Counted from the stretch's first letter, positions 16,896 to 27,565 are shown. The stretch: DNA of 64,000 nt from Bacteroidota bacterium (GCA_023409675.1 JAEYRC010000393.1:1-64000); one strand, 5' to 3'. Program-made: numbers and translations. Notes: generated by a model not told the origin, from the letters alone.

Positions 16896-17366
16896 TTATC
16901 TGAAAGTATATCGTGCGGTAAGTCCGCCACCTCCGCCATAAAAACCTCCGGCGCCTCCTGATATAATAAAGGCAGGTTTCCAGTCGAGACTGAGGTTCAG
17001 GGGCGAGGAGGGAAGTTTATAATCAAGTCCGGCTATGAGGTCGATTCCAAACACTCCGCCTGAATACCCTCCATAATTCCAGGAGGTGAACTCTGCTCCG
17101 CCTCCGGCAAACCATTTCAATCCCGGTTCTTTTCCCAGCGGTTGATGGTATTCATATAGGGCAGTTAGGTTAAGACCGCCATACCAGAATCCCAATATTC
17201 CTTCAATAGCGCTTTTTTCATTGGCAAAATGTTTTACTGATACGCCGTAAGGATAGCCAAGACGAAGGCCTGCAGCGGTTTTATAACCGGAAGAACTTTC
17301 TGTCTGCCCAAGAGCAGTTGCTGTTATCGACAGAAGCAAGGCCAGGCTGATGTAAAGCTTTTTCAT
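16896..17366 (-). CDS. Secreted outer-membrane beta-barrel-like protein
   Basis: 156 residues from ATG at 17366; the longer frame starting at 17411 would add 15 polar residues ahead of a good signal peptide and is rejected. The signal peptide is MKKLYISLALLLSITATALGQ. The mature protein has alternating Gly/aromatic strands and ends in LTARYTFR, with a C-terminal aromatic followed by Arg as in many Bacteroidota barrels. Function unknown. Two long glycine-rich turns (GGGAEFTSWNYGGYSGG and GGAGGFYGGGGG) stand out. Confidence 0.68.
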   Translation of the reverse strand: MKKLYISLALLLSITATALGQTESSSGYKTAAGLRLGYPYGVSVKHFANEKSAIEGILGFWYGGLNLTALYEYHQPLGKEPGLKWFAGGGAEFTSWNYGGYSGGVFGIDLIAGLDYKLPSSPLNLSLDWKPAFIISGGAGGFYGGGGGLTARYTFR

Positions 17367-17519
17367 GATTCTTTTTTGATGTTTGGTTAATTGATTTGAT
17401 GATGCAAACATATCCTGCTGCCGTTCATCAAAATATAGCAGTACTACGGAATAATATTTTTCAGTAGAACTACTTAGACGCTATAGGTTTGCCGCCGAAA
17501 TGAATTTTAAGCGGCTACC

Positions 17520-19523
17520 ATGTTTTTAAAAGCGTATATATCCCGGCGGAACCTGCTGCACGCCGTACTGCTGGCTTCGGTCTGCATGCTGTCATACAGA
17601 GCGTTTGCAGACCGAAATAAAGGCGAACTGGAGCTGGGGTCAATGCTATCCCCCTCTATAAAGGACAGTACCGGAGTAAAGAAACTTCTTGAAAGGGGGA
17701 ATTATCTTATAGACTATAATGTGGATTCTGCCGCGCTTGTATTGGATCATGCCCTGAGTATAAGCCGGAAGATCCGGTATACTTATGGCATAGCGCGGGC
17801 GAATCAGCTCTCCGGAGTTATTTATTCCGATAAAGGTGAGTATGCGGTTGCTGCTTCCCGTTACAAGGATGCCCTGAAGCATTTTTTGCTCATCAGCGAT
17901 CACCGCGGAATTGGCGCTGTAAATAATAACCTGGGCAACCTGAATAATTACCAGGGTTTGCTTGATGAAGCAGTTGTTCACTATCTTTTGGCAGTGAACG
18001 CTTTTCAGCGAGCAGGAGAACAGCAATTGGTTTCACTGGCATACACCAACCTGGGATCAGTATTTGAAAAACTCAAGCAATCCGATAAATCATTGTATTA
18101 TCATCAAAAAGCCGTTGAAATATCTGATGACCTTAAGGATAGCGCAAGGCTGATTCATGCGCTGATCAACCAGGGTATTGCATACTCCAATTTAAACCGC
18201 CCCGGTGATGCCATGCAATCGTTTCACCGCTCGCTTTTATTCAGCAGGGTGTTGGAAAATGCACAGGGAATTGGTATAGCCAGTCAGAATATTGGCGACC
18301 TATATGAGTCGCATGGCAATTATGATTCGGCTGTATATTATTTTGAACAGTCGAAAGCGGCATTGGAAAAACTCAATGACCCCTATTATACTTCTGCTAT
18401 TTATTATGCGTTGGGTTCAGTCTATATTCATACCGGTAAAATCAATGTCGGTAAGCAATATATACACCGGGCCATTGATGATGCACACAGGATAGGAGAG
18501 AAGGAAATTCTTGCGCGCGCTTTTTTCCGCTTATCAGAACTTTATGCTCAGACAGGTCAATTTCAAAAAAGTGTTGAAGCCTTAAATCAATATAAGTTGT
18601 ATGATGACAGTCTCCGGAGCGCCTCTACCATTCAGCAGGTGAACATGCTGGAAACCCGGTTCCGTACAGCAGAGAAGGATAAGGAAATTGCCGGAAAACA
18701 ATTGGCGTTAAGCATTAAAGAAACTGAACTGCGGGAAAAGAATCTGTTGATCGGCTGCATCATTGGAGCATTGATCATTGCAGTGATCATTTCCTTGCTG
18801 CTGTTTCGTACCTATCGCCAGCAAAAATCACTGAATGAACAACAACGGATCAACCTGCAGAAGGAACATCAGATCATTGCATTGCAGGCGATGATGGATG
18901 GTGAAGAGAAGGAAAGAACAAGGTTGTCGCGTGATCTTCACGATGGGGTAGCAGGACTTTTATCAGCAACCAAAATGCATATGCATTCGCTTGAAAAAAT
19001 CCATAGCGGGCTAAACGATACACCGTTGTACCACAAAACCGTGCATATGCTCGACGAGGCTGCCATTGAACTGCGGAAAACCGCGCATAACCTGATGCCA
19101 CAGGTGCTGCATGAATATGGTCTTGCAGAAGGTGTTCGCCATTGTTGCAGCAGATATTCAGGAATGCATCATCCCGACATTCAGGTTGAGGTATGCGGGG
19201 AGGCTATTCGTTACCCCAGCCGCTTCGAACTGATGGTTTTCCGGGTTGTGCAGGAATTGTTGCATAATGCCATTAAACATTCAGGAGCCACAAGTATAGT
19301 AACGCAGTTGTCTTTCACTCCCGGATTATTGGCTGTAACTGTAGAAGATGATGGCAGGGGATTTGATCCAGCAGCGCTCGTGCAGGGTGCAGGCATGGGA
19401 TTAGGCAGCTTACAGTCGCGGGTAGCCGCACTGGATGGCAGGCTCGACCTGCGTGCTGCGCCCGGTAAGGGGTGTTCCGTATATATTGAATTCGATACTT
19501 CACTGCAAAAATTGGCATCATGA
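17520..19523 (+). CDS. TPR-repeat sensor histidine kinase (NarL/HisKA_3 type)
   Basis: 667 residues. A signal sequence is followed by a long run of TPR-like helices (about 50-390: GIARANQLSGVIYSDKGEY and similar), a transmembrane helix at about 408-430 (LIGCIIGALIIAVIISLLLF), a coiled-coil linker, then HisKA_3 with the phospho-acceptor His474 in LSRDLHDGVAG, and an ATPase domain with the N box ELLHNAIKHSGA and G box DDGRGFDP. The sensor part is probably periplasmic. The response regulator overlaps its end by 4 bp (ATGA), so the two are co-translated and form one two-component system. The signal sensed is unknown. Confidence 0.92.
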   Translation: MFLKAYISRRNLLHAVLLASVCMLSYRAFADRNKGELELGSMLSPSIKDSTGVKKLLERGNYLIDYNVDSAALVLDHALSISRKIRYTYGIARANQLSGVIYSDKGEYAVAASRYKDALKHFLLISDHRGIGAVNNNLGNLNNYQGLLDEAVVHYLLAVNAFQRAGEQQLVSLAYTNLGSVFEKLKQSDKSLYYHQKAVEISDDLKDSARLIHALINQGIAYSNLNRPGDAMQSFHRSLLFSRVLENAQGIGIASQNIGDLYESHGNYDSAVYYFEQSKAALEKLNDPYYTSAIYYALGSVYIHTGKINVGKQYIHRAIDDAHRIGEKEILARAFFRLSELYAQTGQFQKSVEALNQYKLYDDSLRSASTIQQVNMLETRFRTAEKDKEIAGKQLALSIKETELREKNLLIGCIIGALIIAVIISLLLFRTYRQQKSLNEQQRINLQKEHQIIALQAMMDGEEKERTRLSRDLHDGVAGLLSATKMHMHSLEKIHSGLNDTPLYHKTVHMLDEAAIELRKTAHNLMPQVLHEYGLAEGVRHCCSRYSGMHHPDIQVEVCGEAIRYPSRFELMVFRVVQELLHNAIKHSGATSIVTQLSFTPGLLAVTVEDDGRGFDPAALVQGAGMGLGSLQSRVAALDGRLDLRAAPGKGCSVYIEFDTSLQKLAS

Positions 19524-20161
19524 AAAAAATACAGGTAATACTGGTCGATGATCATCAACTGATCCTTTCAGGATTAGAAACCATCCTTTATGCTGAACCA
19601 CATATTGAAGTTATGGCCAGTTGCCGCGATGGTGCAGCGTTGCTGGAATGCCTGAAGCTGCTGAAACCGGATGTGGTCGTTATGGACATCCAGATGCCGG
19701 GCATGGATGGTATCCGGTTGTGTAAACAGATCAGTACCCGATATCCCGATATCAAAATTCTGGCGCTTTCGAACCTCGAAGAAAAGCAGTTTGTAACCAA
19801 TATGATCCGGAATGGCGCCCGTGGTTACCTGCTCAAAACTGTTGAGCCTGCTATGCTGGTGAGGGCAATAGAAACCGTATATGAAGGGTATGAGCAATTT
19901 ATCCAACCCGAACTTAGCGCAAAACTGTTTCGTGAATCCCTTACCGGAATAAAACATTCTGCCTACCGACCTGTTTTAACACGTCGGGAAAAAGAAGTGC
20001 TCAGGCTGATAGCGGAAGAAAAAAGCAATCAGGAAATAGCGGAACAATTGTTTTTGAGTATCCGAACCGTGGAAAGTCACCGCTTCAACCTTATGCAAAA
20101 ACTACAGGTAAAGAACGCTGCCGGGCTGGTCAGAGAGGCTTTGGAAGCAGGCCTGGTCTGA
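19520..20161 (+). CDS. NarL/LuxR-family response regulator
   Basis: 213 residues. The receiver domain has acidic residues Asp10-Asp11, phospho-acceptor Asp56 (VVVMDIQMPGMDG) and the conserved Lys of GARGYLLKTVEPAML. A linker leads to a LuxR-type helix-turn-helix at about 153-200 (LTRREKEVLRLIAEEKSNQEIAE, then SIRTVESHR). It pairs with the TPR histidine kinase upstream through an ATGA overlap. Target genes are not shown by the sequence. Confidence 0.93.
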   Translation: MKKIQVILVDDHQLILSGLETILYAEPHIEVMASCRDGAALLECLKLLKPDVVVMDIQMPGMDGIRLCKQISTRYPDIKILALSNLEEKQFVTNMIRNGARGYLLKTVEPAMLVRAIETVYEGYEQFIQPELSAKLFRESLTGIKHSAYRPVLTRREKEVLRLIAEEKSNQEIAEQLFLSIRTVESHRFNLMQKLQVKNAAGLVREALEAGLV

Positions 20162-20389
20162 TGTTTCTTCATGGATAACTTCGCGATGAGTATACCCGTG
20201 CCCTATATGCGGTCGCCGCTTTCGCTTCATGGATAAATTACATTATCCAAAGAATTTTTGTTGTACATGTATCCCAAACCTGGTGGCGAAATATCCTGCA
20301 CGAAAAATAAACAAGACAAATGAGCCGGGGTTTTAAGCAAATGCCCTATTTTTAGTCTTTTGTTTTTACCCGAACTGATAAACTGCCTG

Positions 20390-21778
20390 ATGATGCGATC
20401 CTTACTCCTGATAAGCTTATTATCTATTGGTATACTGTCTGCCCGTGCTCAGTTACAGCCCGGTTCCATAGTCTTCACATCCGTGAATTTTAATTGTGAC
20501 GAAGCCTTCAATTTCTATGAAAATACCAATGGTACATGGTCTTTTGCGGCGTTACAGGATATTCCTGCGGGAACCGTGTTGTTCTTTACCAACACCGGCT
20601 GGAATGATCAAACCGGTGATTTTTTTACACCATCCACTGAACGGGATGCGGTTATCTCCCTGACACTGACCTCAACCCTTACTGCCGGTACCGTCGTCAC
20701 CTTTACGGAGGTTATGGGAATGGTTGACGGATTTGATGCCATTGTTTCCGGCTCATTTTCGACCGGTACTACCGCATTTCCCCGTACTACAGCGTTTGAG
20801 GATAAGGGTATGGTGCTGATGCGGCAGGGTAATACTGCCGGTGATCAGATTCTTTGCTATACCACCCCGAATAATGTCTGGAATAATCCGACCAGAACCT
20901 TTATTACTGCTATACAGTTTACAGCCAGCAGCCTGCAGTCAGGCAACCCATATGAAGCCGTCAGCAGTATCAATGGCTGGCATAAAAATCCTCCCGATGA
21001 ACCCGCTTCTTCCATGCTTCCGGCAGGTTTGGTGAATGGGGTAAACGCGGTTTCCGTGATCAATCCCGGAACAGGTGTGATCTATAGCGGTTACCGGTAC
21101 GATTGTCTTTTGATCGAAGGCAGCTCAGATGCACTGCGATCAGCCATATATGATTATAATAACTGGTCGGTTTCCGGTATCACCACCCTGCCAGCCAACC
21201 TGGATCCCTGTATTCCAGAATTTACGGTAAACAGTGCCGTTCCGGTTACCCTTAACCAATTCATTGCCCGTATAGGCGATGATGAAAATACCGTGCTGGA
21301 ATGGTCAACCCTCACCGAGCTGAATAATGAACGATTTGAAATTCTGCACTCACTCGATGGCAGAAACTTTCATCACCTTCTAACGGTTCCCGGGAAGGGG
21401 AATTCAACTGTTCTGCAAACATATACTGCATCGCATGTTAAGCCTGTACCCGGACTGCACTATTATCAGTTGGTGCAATATGATCTGGATGGCAGGAAAA
21501 CAAGTCACGGGATCCGAACCGTTCGGGTACGCGGCGAAAAGCTTAAGGTTGCTGTTTATCCCAATCCGGTTCAGGGCGTGGCTACCATTCGCATAGGTGG
21601 AACTCACAACGGTACCGGAACCCTTATTATTACTGATGTGCATGGGAAAGTAATTCGTAAACTGACTGTAGTCAGGGAACAGATATCACTGGATATGTCT
21701 GGTGTTCCCGGCGGATTATACCTTCTCCGCTATCAGCAGGGTGATGAAGTTCGTGTAGAAAAACTTTTTGTCCGCTAA
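20390..21778 (+). CDS. Secreted protein with a T9SS type A sorting domain
   Basis: 462 residues from ATG 20390 (ATG 20393 also possible); the open frame runs upstream to a TTG at 20360 but the signal peptide (MRSLLLISLLSIGILSARAQ) fixes the start here. The N-terminal 250 residues, with AGTVLFFTNTGWND and similar strands, look like a beta-sandwich of unknown role. A fibronectin-like region follows (LEWSTLTELNNERFEI), and the C-terminal 75 residues (VAVYPNPVQGVATIRI ... GLYLLRYQQGDEVRVEKLFVR) are a type IX secretion sorting signal. The protein should be exported to the cell surface. This also implies that the organism has a type IX system. Confidence 0.82.
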   Translation: MMRSLLLISLLSIGILSARAQLQPGSIVFTSVNFNCDEAFNFYENTNGTWSFAALQDIPAGTVLFFTNTGWNDQTGDFFTPSTERDAVISLTLTSTLTAGTVVTFTEVMGMVDGFDAIVSGSFSTGTTAFPRTTAFEDKGMVLMRQGNTAGDQILCYTTPNNVWNNPTRTFITAIQFTASSLQSGNPYEAVSSINGWHKNPPDEPASSMLPAGLVNGVNAVSVINPGTGVIYSGYRYDCLLIEGSSDALRSAIYDYNNWSVSGITTLPANLDPCIPEFTVNSAVPVTLNQFIARIGDDENTVLEWSTLTELNNERFEILHSLDGRNFHHLLTVPGKGNSTVLQTYTASHVKPVPGLHYYQLVQYDLDGRKTSHGIRTVRVRGEKLKVAVYPNPVQGVATIRIGGTHNGTGTLIITDVHGKVIRKLTVVREQISLDMSGVPGGLYLLRYQQGDEVRVEKLFVR

Positions 21779-22424
21779 GCTGCATTTATTGCACCGGATC
21801 GAAAACAATTCTATGCGGAAGTGAAATGCTGGACCTATTTATTTCTCTACGTCCCAATTTTCCGTAAGGTCAGAAGTGTGCGCGAACGGGTAGTTGCGGA
21901 ATCTGCAGCATTACAATCGCTTAACCAATAGTAAAACATGCGGCGGCTTACATGAGTTGTAACCGTTTATTGTATGCTGTGTATATATTTCATCATAGTT
22001 CCAATCTTATGGCCCGGCAACACATCACGTTGATTGGGGTCAATAAATGGAATATGTAAATAAAGATCATTCATCGATCCTGCAACCCCCTTTCTGCCCC
22101 TGAATTAAAAACATCAGAAATACTGAACTCCATCAAAATTCCGAAGCTTACCATCCAAATCGGATTTCTTTACTCCGGTTAACCCGCTGATGGAAATTGC
22201 AAATATCTCATCTACCATTTCTTTCTTCTCAATCGGGTGCTGTTTTCTTAAACTGGCTGTAAATACAAAAAATATAATGTACCTGTTTTCACAAAGGGGA
22301 AAAATCCTGCCTAATCCGGAAAAGATGCACTTTTTCAGCCTGAAATTTCCCGATTGCGAAAGGGTTTTTCCCAGTTCAGAAATTTTCCTGACCCACCTTT
22401 GCATCATCAAATTTTGATTGTTTC
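21779..22424. other. Intergenic region, no gene recognised
   Basis: 646 bp between the T9SS protein and susC. A minus-strand frame at 22114-22410 (98 codons) is open but has no recognisable domain and is probably chance. Short T-rich and A-rich stretches occur. The promoter of the following susC is expected at its right end; CACCTTTG (22398-22405) is close to the Bacteroidota -7 element. Confidence 0.4.
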
Positions 22425-25400
22425 ATGAATACAGACAGGATGATTTCAAGGGTTTTACTGATCGTTGTTTTTATAGCCGGAATTTCTCCGCTGGCCGCGC
22501 AGCAGATTTTATTGAAGGGCAGCGTAAAAAATGCAAAACAGGAAGCCCTGGCAGGGGCAACCATTTCGATAAACGGATCTGAAAAGTCCATTTTTACCGA
22601 TGCAGAAGGCCGCTTCACGCTTCCGGCTCAGAAAGGTGATCTGATCAGGGCATCTTATATTGGTTACCGCTCAGCGGAAATCCGAATTCAGGAAGATACG
22701 GATGTTCCGGTTACGTTTACCCTGTCGCCAGACGAGGAAACATTGCAGGAAGTGATCGTGACCGGCGCATTGGGGATCAAGCGTTCCGCCAGGAAATTCG
22801 GCGCCAGCGCAACGGTGGTTGGGCATGATGAATTGAATCAGGGCAAGACCGTTAATCCGCTTTTCGGATTAACCTCAAAAGTTTCAGGGCTGCGTATCAA
22901 CATGTACGATAGTAAGGTAGATCCACAAATTCAGATCAACCTTCGCGGCTCCAGGTCACTGAGCCGCAGCGCGGGTATCGATGGCCGGAATCCGAATGCA
23001 CCGATCTATGTAGTTGATGGTATGCCTATCCCCGATATCAGCAGGCTTAATCCCAACGATATCGAAAGTATTTCAGTACTGAAAGGCGCCAATGCTGCTG
23101 CATTGTATGGATCGGAAGGGGTGAATGGTGCCATCATGATCACCACTAAAAGTGGACGGAAGGGCGCGGGACAGGTTCGGTTCTCCCATACTTCAACCCT
23201 GTCATCTGTCTATTTACTACCTCCGGCACAAACGCGTTACGGTCAGGGGAATAATGGCGTTTATGATCCAACCCAATACGAGTCATGGGGACCTGAATTC
23301 GATGGCACTATGAAAGATTTTGGACTTCCGCTTCCCGATGGTACGCAGCCTCAGTTGCTGTATGCCGCTCCGGAAAAAGACAATCGCCGCGAGTTATTTC
23401 AACATGGCTTAACGCAGCAATATGACCTGTCGTTCTCCGGAGGTGATGATCGTAGTACTTATTTCATGTCGGGACAGCATGTCGCGATTAAGGGAATAAT
23501 TCCAAATGATAAAAGCAACCGGACCAGTTTACGCTTTAATGGCTCCAGGAAGTTTGGCGCACTTAAAACATCCTATGCACTCAATTATATCCATAACAAT
23601 AAAAATACCACTCCCGATGGTCCGTGGGTAGGGGCTTACCGATTACCCGCGAATTATGATTTCAGTATGATGAAAGACTGGAATGATCCGAATTCACCGG
23701 GAAATCCGCTGAATTATTTCACCAGTCAGGGTAGCTGGCTTCGCAATCCGTATTTCCTGATCGATAATATTCGAGATGAAAGCCGCCAGCAGACCCTGAA
23801 CGGCAAAATAGAACTTGATTACACTTTTGCCCCCTGGTTTAAAGCGTTATACCGGGCCGGACTGTATACGATGCAGGATGAAACCCGCAGCAGCACCCGC
23901 AAATTTGAAGCGCCGGGAACAAGAAATACAGTGGGTCGCGTTAACGATGGGGTGAACAGTTACCAGCGCATCAACAGCGATCTCATTCTTAATTTTGAAA
24001 AGAAAACTGACCGATTTTCAGCCAATCTGTTGCTGGGCCAGAACATCCGCAGCGATAACCGGAAACAAACCAGTATCGGCGCCGGAAATTTATTGTATCC
24101 GGATATCCTCAATCCCGACAGCCGGGAAGGAGAGTTAACCGGTTCGGTGGGAATTACGGAATACCGCTCCGCAGCAGCCTACGGAGAACTTACAATAGGG
24201 TATAATGATTTTCTTTACCTCACTGTAACCGGCCGTAATGACTGGGTTTCGGTTTTGAGCCCCGAGAACAGATCCTATTTTTATCCGGGCATCAGTTTAT
24301 CCTTTATCGCCAGTGATGCCCTTGAGTTTTTGCGCAACAGCCAGGCTGTATCCTATGCCAAGCTGTATGCATCCTGGAATAAAACCGGTAATGTTACCCT
24401 GTCGCCTTACCAACTGAATAATGCCTATACACAGCAGAATGGTTTTCCGTTTGGGGGAATGGTGGGATTTCTGCCCGGTCTTACCAATCCTAACGCCAAT
24501 ATACAGCCGGAATTCGTTACCTCTTATGAAGCCGGCATGCAGATCAGTTTGTTGAATAACCGGTTGCATCTGGAAGGCGCTTATGCCTATTCTGATTCTA
24601 AAGGTCAGATCTTCAATGCCACCACGTCGTCCTCAACCGGGTATAATTCAGCCCGCGTAAATGCCGGAAGGCTGACGAACCGGGTTATAGAACTTTCTGT
24701 GTCGGGACAGTTGATAAAGCGGCAGCAGAGCAGTTGGACCCTGGGCTTCAATTTCACGCATATCGATAACCGCGTGCGTGAATTGTATGAAGGGTTGAAC
24801 AGTATCAATAATTTCCGGCAGTCATATGCAGTTATCGGGCAGCAGTTTCCCAGCCTGCTGGTCAGCGATTATAAGCGCGATCCGCAGGGAAGGGTAGTGG
24901 TGGATGCCGCAACGGGTGATCCGTTGATCGCTGCCGATAATACTCATCTTGGAACCCTGGTTCCGCCTTTTCAGATGGGCATCAGCAATCAGCTCAGCAT
25001 AGGCCGTTTCGCGTTAGGCGCTCAGTTCGACTGGCGTATGGGTGGATGGTTATACTCAGAAATTGTTCCGGCCATGTATGCGGCAGGTACTGATCCACGT
25101 ACAGCAGCATACGATCGGCAACCTTTCGTATGGCCAAATTCCGTAGTTCAACTGCAGGATGGAAAATACCAGGCCAACACCGACCTGAAGACCTCCGGTG
25201 GTGGAAGAGCATTCTGGAGCAAGCAGGGTGAAGTGCAGATCAATACTGCTGCACCCTCCGATTTTTTTAAACTTCGGGAACTGAATCTTAGCTATACTTT
25301 CTCGCCGCAGTTATTTGGCAATGGAAGGTTTATCCGGGAGGCCAGCATAGCTTTAATCGCCACCAATCTCTTTATTCTTCGTCATGCCGATAACCGCTAT

Positions 25401-25502
25401 GGTGACCCGGAATATTTATACAATAACACCGACGGATACCTGAGTTTTCGCCAGGTTCCGCCCTACAGAACTGTCGGCATAAACCTCGACATCACCTTTT
25501 AA
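22425..25502 (+). CDS. SusC/RagA-family TonB-linked outer-membrane protein
   Basis: 1025 residues. A signal peptide (cleavage near AAQQ, residue 27) is followed directly by a carboxypeptidase-regulatory-like domain (about 28-110: GSVKNAKQEALAGATISINGS), then the TonB plug (VIVTGALGIKRSARKFGASATVV; LRGSRSLSR; YVVDGMPIPDISRLNPNDIE; GANAAALYGSEGVNGAIMITTK) and a beta-barrel to the C-terminal aromatic residue. There is no STN signalling domain, consistent with no sigma/anti-sigma genes next to it. It imports oligomers (glycans, peptides or others) together with the SusD gene 22 bp downstream. The substrate cannot be deduced. Confidence 0.93.
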   Translation: MNTDRMISRVLLIVVFIAGISPLAAQQILLKGSVKNAKQEALAGATISINGSEKSIFTDAEGRFTLPAQKGDLIRASYIGYRSAEIRIQEDTDVPVTFTLSPDEETLQEVIVTGALGIKRSARKFGASATVVGHDELNQGKTVNPLFGLTSKVSGLRINMYDSKVDPQIQINLRGSRSLSRSAGIDGRNPNAPIYVVDGMPIPDISRLNPNDIESISVLKGANAAALYGSEGVNGAIMITTKSGRKGAGQVRFSHTSTLSSVYLLPPAQTRYGQGNNGVYDPTQYESWGPEFDGTMKDFGLPLPDGTQPQLLYAAPEKDNRRELFQHGLTQQYDLSFSGGDDRSTYFMSGQHVAIKGIIPNDKSNRTSLRFNGSRKFGALKTSYALNYIHNNKNTTPDGPWVGAYRLPANYDFSMMKDWNDPNSPGNPLNYFTSQGSWLRNPYFLIDNIRDESRQQTLNGKIELDYTFAPWFKALYRAGLYTMQDETRSSTRKFEAPGTRNTVGRVNDGVNSYQRINSDLILNFEKKTDRFSANLLLGQNIRSDNRKQTSIGAGNLLYPDILNPDSREGELTGSVGITEYRSAAAYGELTIGYNDFLYLTVTGRNDWVSVLSPENRSYFYPGISLSFIASDALEFLRNSQAVSYAKLYASWNKTGNVTLSPYQLNNAYTQQNGFPFGGMVGFLPGLTNPNANIQPEFVTSYEAGMQISLLNNRLHLEGAYAYSDSKGQIFNATTSSSTGYNSARVNAGRLTNRVIELSVSGQLIKRQQSSWTLGFNFTHIDNRVRELYEGLNSINNFRQSYAVIGQQFPSLLVSDYKRDPQGRVVVDAATGDPLIAADNTHLGTLVPPFQMGISNQLSIGRFALGAQFDWRMGGWLYSEIVPAMYAAGTDPRTAAYDRQPFVWPNSVVQLQDGKYQANTDLKTSGGGRAFWSKQGEVQINTAAPSDFFKLRELNLSYTFSPQLFGNGRFIREASIALIATNLFILRHADNRYGDPEYLYNNTDGYLSFRQVPPYRTVGINLDITF

Positions 25503-25524
25503 TTCATCGCATATATATAGTAGA

Positions 25525-27039
25525 ATGAAATTTTCATCCAGCATATTGTTAGCGCTATTAACCGCCTTTAGTTTCAGTTCATGTGAGAAATTTCTCGATG
25601 TGAACACGAATCCGAACGCGCCGGTGTCTGAGACCTTACCCCTCAGCGCCAAATTACCAGCGGCACTGGTAAGCACCGTTAACCAGGAAATCCTTCAGCT
25701 CAACCAGATTGGCGGTTTCTGGGGTGGTTACTGGGGTACCACCAATGAAGGCATCAGTATGTTTATCGATCTGAAAACCTATAACGGCCCTGCGATCCGG
25801 CATCAGCGCGATGGTATTCCGGTTTGGGAAAAAGGATTTAATAACCTGTTGTATTATCAGTTGATCATCGATCAGGCTGAATCAGGAGGTTTTTCATTTT
25901 ATGCCGGCATAGCCCGTATCATGCAGGGCTGGCATTTTTTGCGGCTGGTAGATCTCTATAATAATATTCCCTTTGATGATGCACTTAAGCCAAATCGGAC
26001 CACCACACCGGTCTATGAAGAGGGGGAGACAGTGTATAAAAAATCCATTGCCCTTATTACGCGTGGAATAAATGACATTGCCTCAGCGATGCCGGGGGCA
26101 GGACCGGGTAAGGATGATGTACTTTTTGAGGGCAACACCCTGTTATGGAAAAAGTTTGGCAATACCCTGAAATTGCGGGCATTGATACGCCAGAGTGAAA
26201 CGGGAAATGGGGCCTATATCCGTGAACAGATTACGATAATCGAACAGGAAGGCAGCGGTTTTCTTGGTGCCGGAGAACATGCGTTGATCAATCCCGGTTA
26301 TCTTAATTCCAATGGAAAGCTCAATCCTTTCTGGGAGAATTACTACCGTAATGTAGAAGGCGTGGCTACAGCCAATTACCAGGATATCCGACCAACCAGC
26401 TTTGTATTAGAGCAGTATGATACACGAAATGACCCCCGATTGCAGCGTTTGTACGTATCCGTGAACGGAAGCTTCAATGGCGTTCAGTTTGGTAATCCCG
26501 ATGTGGACCCGCTTTATAGTCGAAATCAGACTTCCGCCTTCAAAGGGCCTGCCGAAAATGGTGGTGCAGCCGCGGGTTTATTCAAAAGTCCGACACAGGA
26601 TGCGGTGCTGATGAGTTCTTTTGAAAGTTTGTTCCTGCAGGCAGAAGCTGCTCAACGCAATTGGATCACTACCGGAACAACGGAAGGATTTTATAACCAG
26701 GCCATCCGGGAATCCTTCAGTTATCTTGGGGTACCTGCAGAATCGCTGAACCCATATCTGGAACAATCCATTGTTGACCTTAATTCGGCGAACAATAAGA
26801 TCGGGCGAATTATTGAGCAGAAATGGCTGGCGCTGAACAGTATTTCTTCCATAGAGGGATGGAATGATTTCCGGAGGCTGGGTATTCCATCCATTCCAAA
26901 CTCAAAAGAATATTCCGCGGCGGATGTATTTCCCCTTCGTTTAATGTATCCTGAAACGGAGCGTATGACGAATAATGAAAATACGTCTAAGCAGGGAAAT
27001 GATGATATGTTGGGTGCTCCGGTTTGGTGGGACCGTTAG
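25525..27039 (+). CDS. SusD/RagB-family nutrient-binding lipoprotein (SusD-like 2)
   Basis: 504 residues, lipobox FSFSSC with Cys20, then KFLDVNTNPNAP, the typical start of the SusD-like group that pairs with SusC. TPR-like helices follow (ARIMQGWHFLRLVDLYNNIPFDDAL), and the C-terminus has the family end WNDFRRLGIPSIP ... MLGAPVWWDR. It sits on the cell surface and acts as the lid of the SusC channel. No polysaccharide-degrading enzymes are adjacent, so the pair may import something other than glycan. Confidence 0.92.
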   Translation: MKFSSSILLALLTAFSFSSCEKFLDVNTNPNAPVSETLPLSAKLPAALVSTVNQEILQLNQIGGFWGGYWGTTNEGISMFIDLKTYNGPAIRHQRDGIPVWEKGFNNLLYYQLIIDQAESGGFSFYAGIARIMQGWHFLRLVDLYNNIPFDDALKPNRTTTPVYEEGETVYKKSIALITRGINDIASAMPGAGPGKDDVLFEGNTLLWKKFGNTLKLRALIRQSETGNGAYIREQITIIEQEGSGFLGAGEHALINPGYLNSNGKLNPFWENYYRNVEGVATANYQDIRPTSFVLEQYDTRNDPRLQRLYVSVNGSFNGVQFGNPDVDPLYSRNQTSAFKGPAENGGAAAGLFKSPTQDAVLMSSFESLFLQAEAAQRNWITTGTTEGFYNQAIRESFSYLGVPAESLNPYLEQSIVDLNSANNKIGRIIEQKWLALNSISSIEGWNDFRRLGIPSIPNSKEYSAADVFPLRLMYPETERMTNNENTSKQGNDDMLGAPVWWDR

Positions 27040-27059
27040 AATTCAGAATAGTTTCAATT

Positions 27060-27506
27060 TTAGGCCCGGGCTAATTTCCGGTGAATTAAATAATCAACCG
27101 AAAACCTTCCGCCCCCACTCATGAGTAATACGCTATACCCTATCAGGTATAGGAGAGCTGGTTCTTGCATGGAAAACGGATCGTTGGCATGAAAGACAAA
27201 GGCTGCCACCAGCATGGTTATGATCAGTGGAATGACGGCTAAGCGGGTAGCAAGACCGAATATCAGGAGGAGGGAACATCCAATTTCCGTTAAGACTGCC
27301 ATGCCTAAACTCAATTCTGCGCTTAAGCCAAATACAGGAGGAAACTGAATTGCAGAGCCTGACAACAGCATATTTAGTTTTGGAATGCCGTGTGTTAGCA
27401 TAAAGATGCCGGTACCCAGACGGGCAATCAGAAGTGCTGTATCTATTGACCAGGCAGATGGTGATGGTTGAAATAATTTATTTGTCATTTGATAAGTTTT
27501 AAACAT
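27060..27506 (-). CDS. DoxX family membrane protein
   Basis: 148 residues (ATG 27506; an in-frame ATG at 27488 is an alternative). Four hydrophobic helices and the family motifs ARLGTGIFMLTHGIPKLNML near the start and GLATRLAVIPLIITMLVAAFVFHAND in the middle. DoxX proteins are small inner-membrane proteins; some belong to thiosulfate:quinone oxidoreductase, others are linked to oxidative stress and thiol defence. It is the last gene of a minus-strand group with YceI and an F420-reductase-like protein. Confidence 0.85.
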   Translation of the reverse strand: MFKTYQMTNKLFQPSPSAWSIDTALLIARLGTGIFMLTHGIPKLNMLLSGSAIQFPPVFGLSAELSLGMAVLTEIGCSLLLIFGLATRLAVIPLIITMLVAAFVFHANDPFSMQEPALLYLIGYSVLLMSGGGRFSVDYLIHRKLARA

Positions 27507-27565
27507 CCCTCCTTTAAAATTGAAGGTGGACTAATAATCCGTATTCGAACAAAAGGTTGAAGATA

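Noticed and set aside
22114..22410. Minus-strand 98-codon open frame upstream of susC
   Set aside because: No recognisable domain or signal, it overlaps the expected susC promoter, and its composition is not clearly protein-like.
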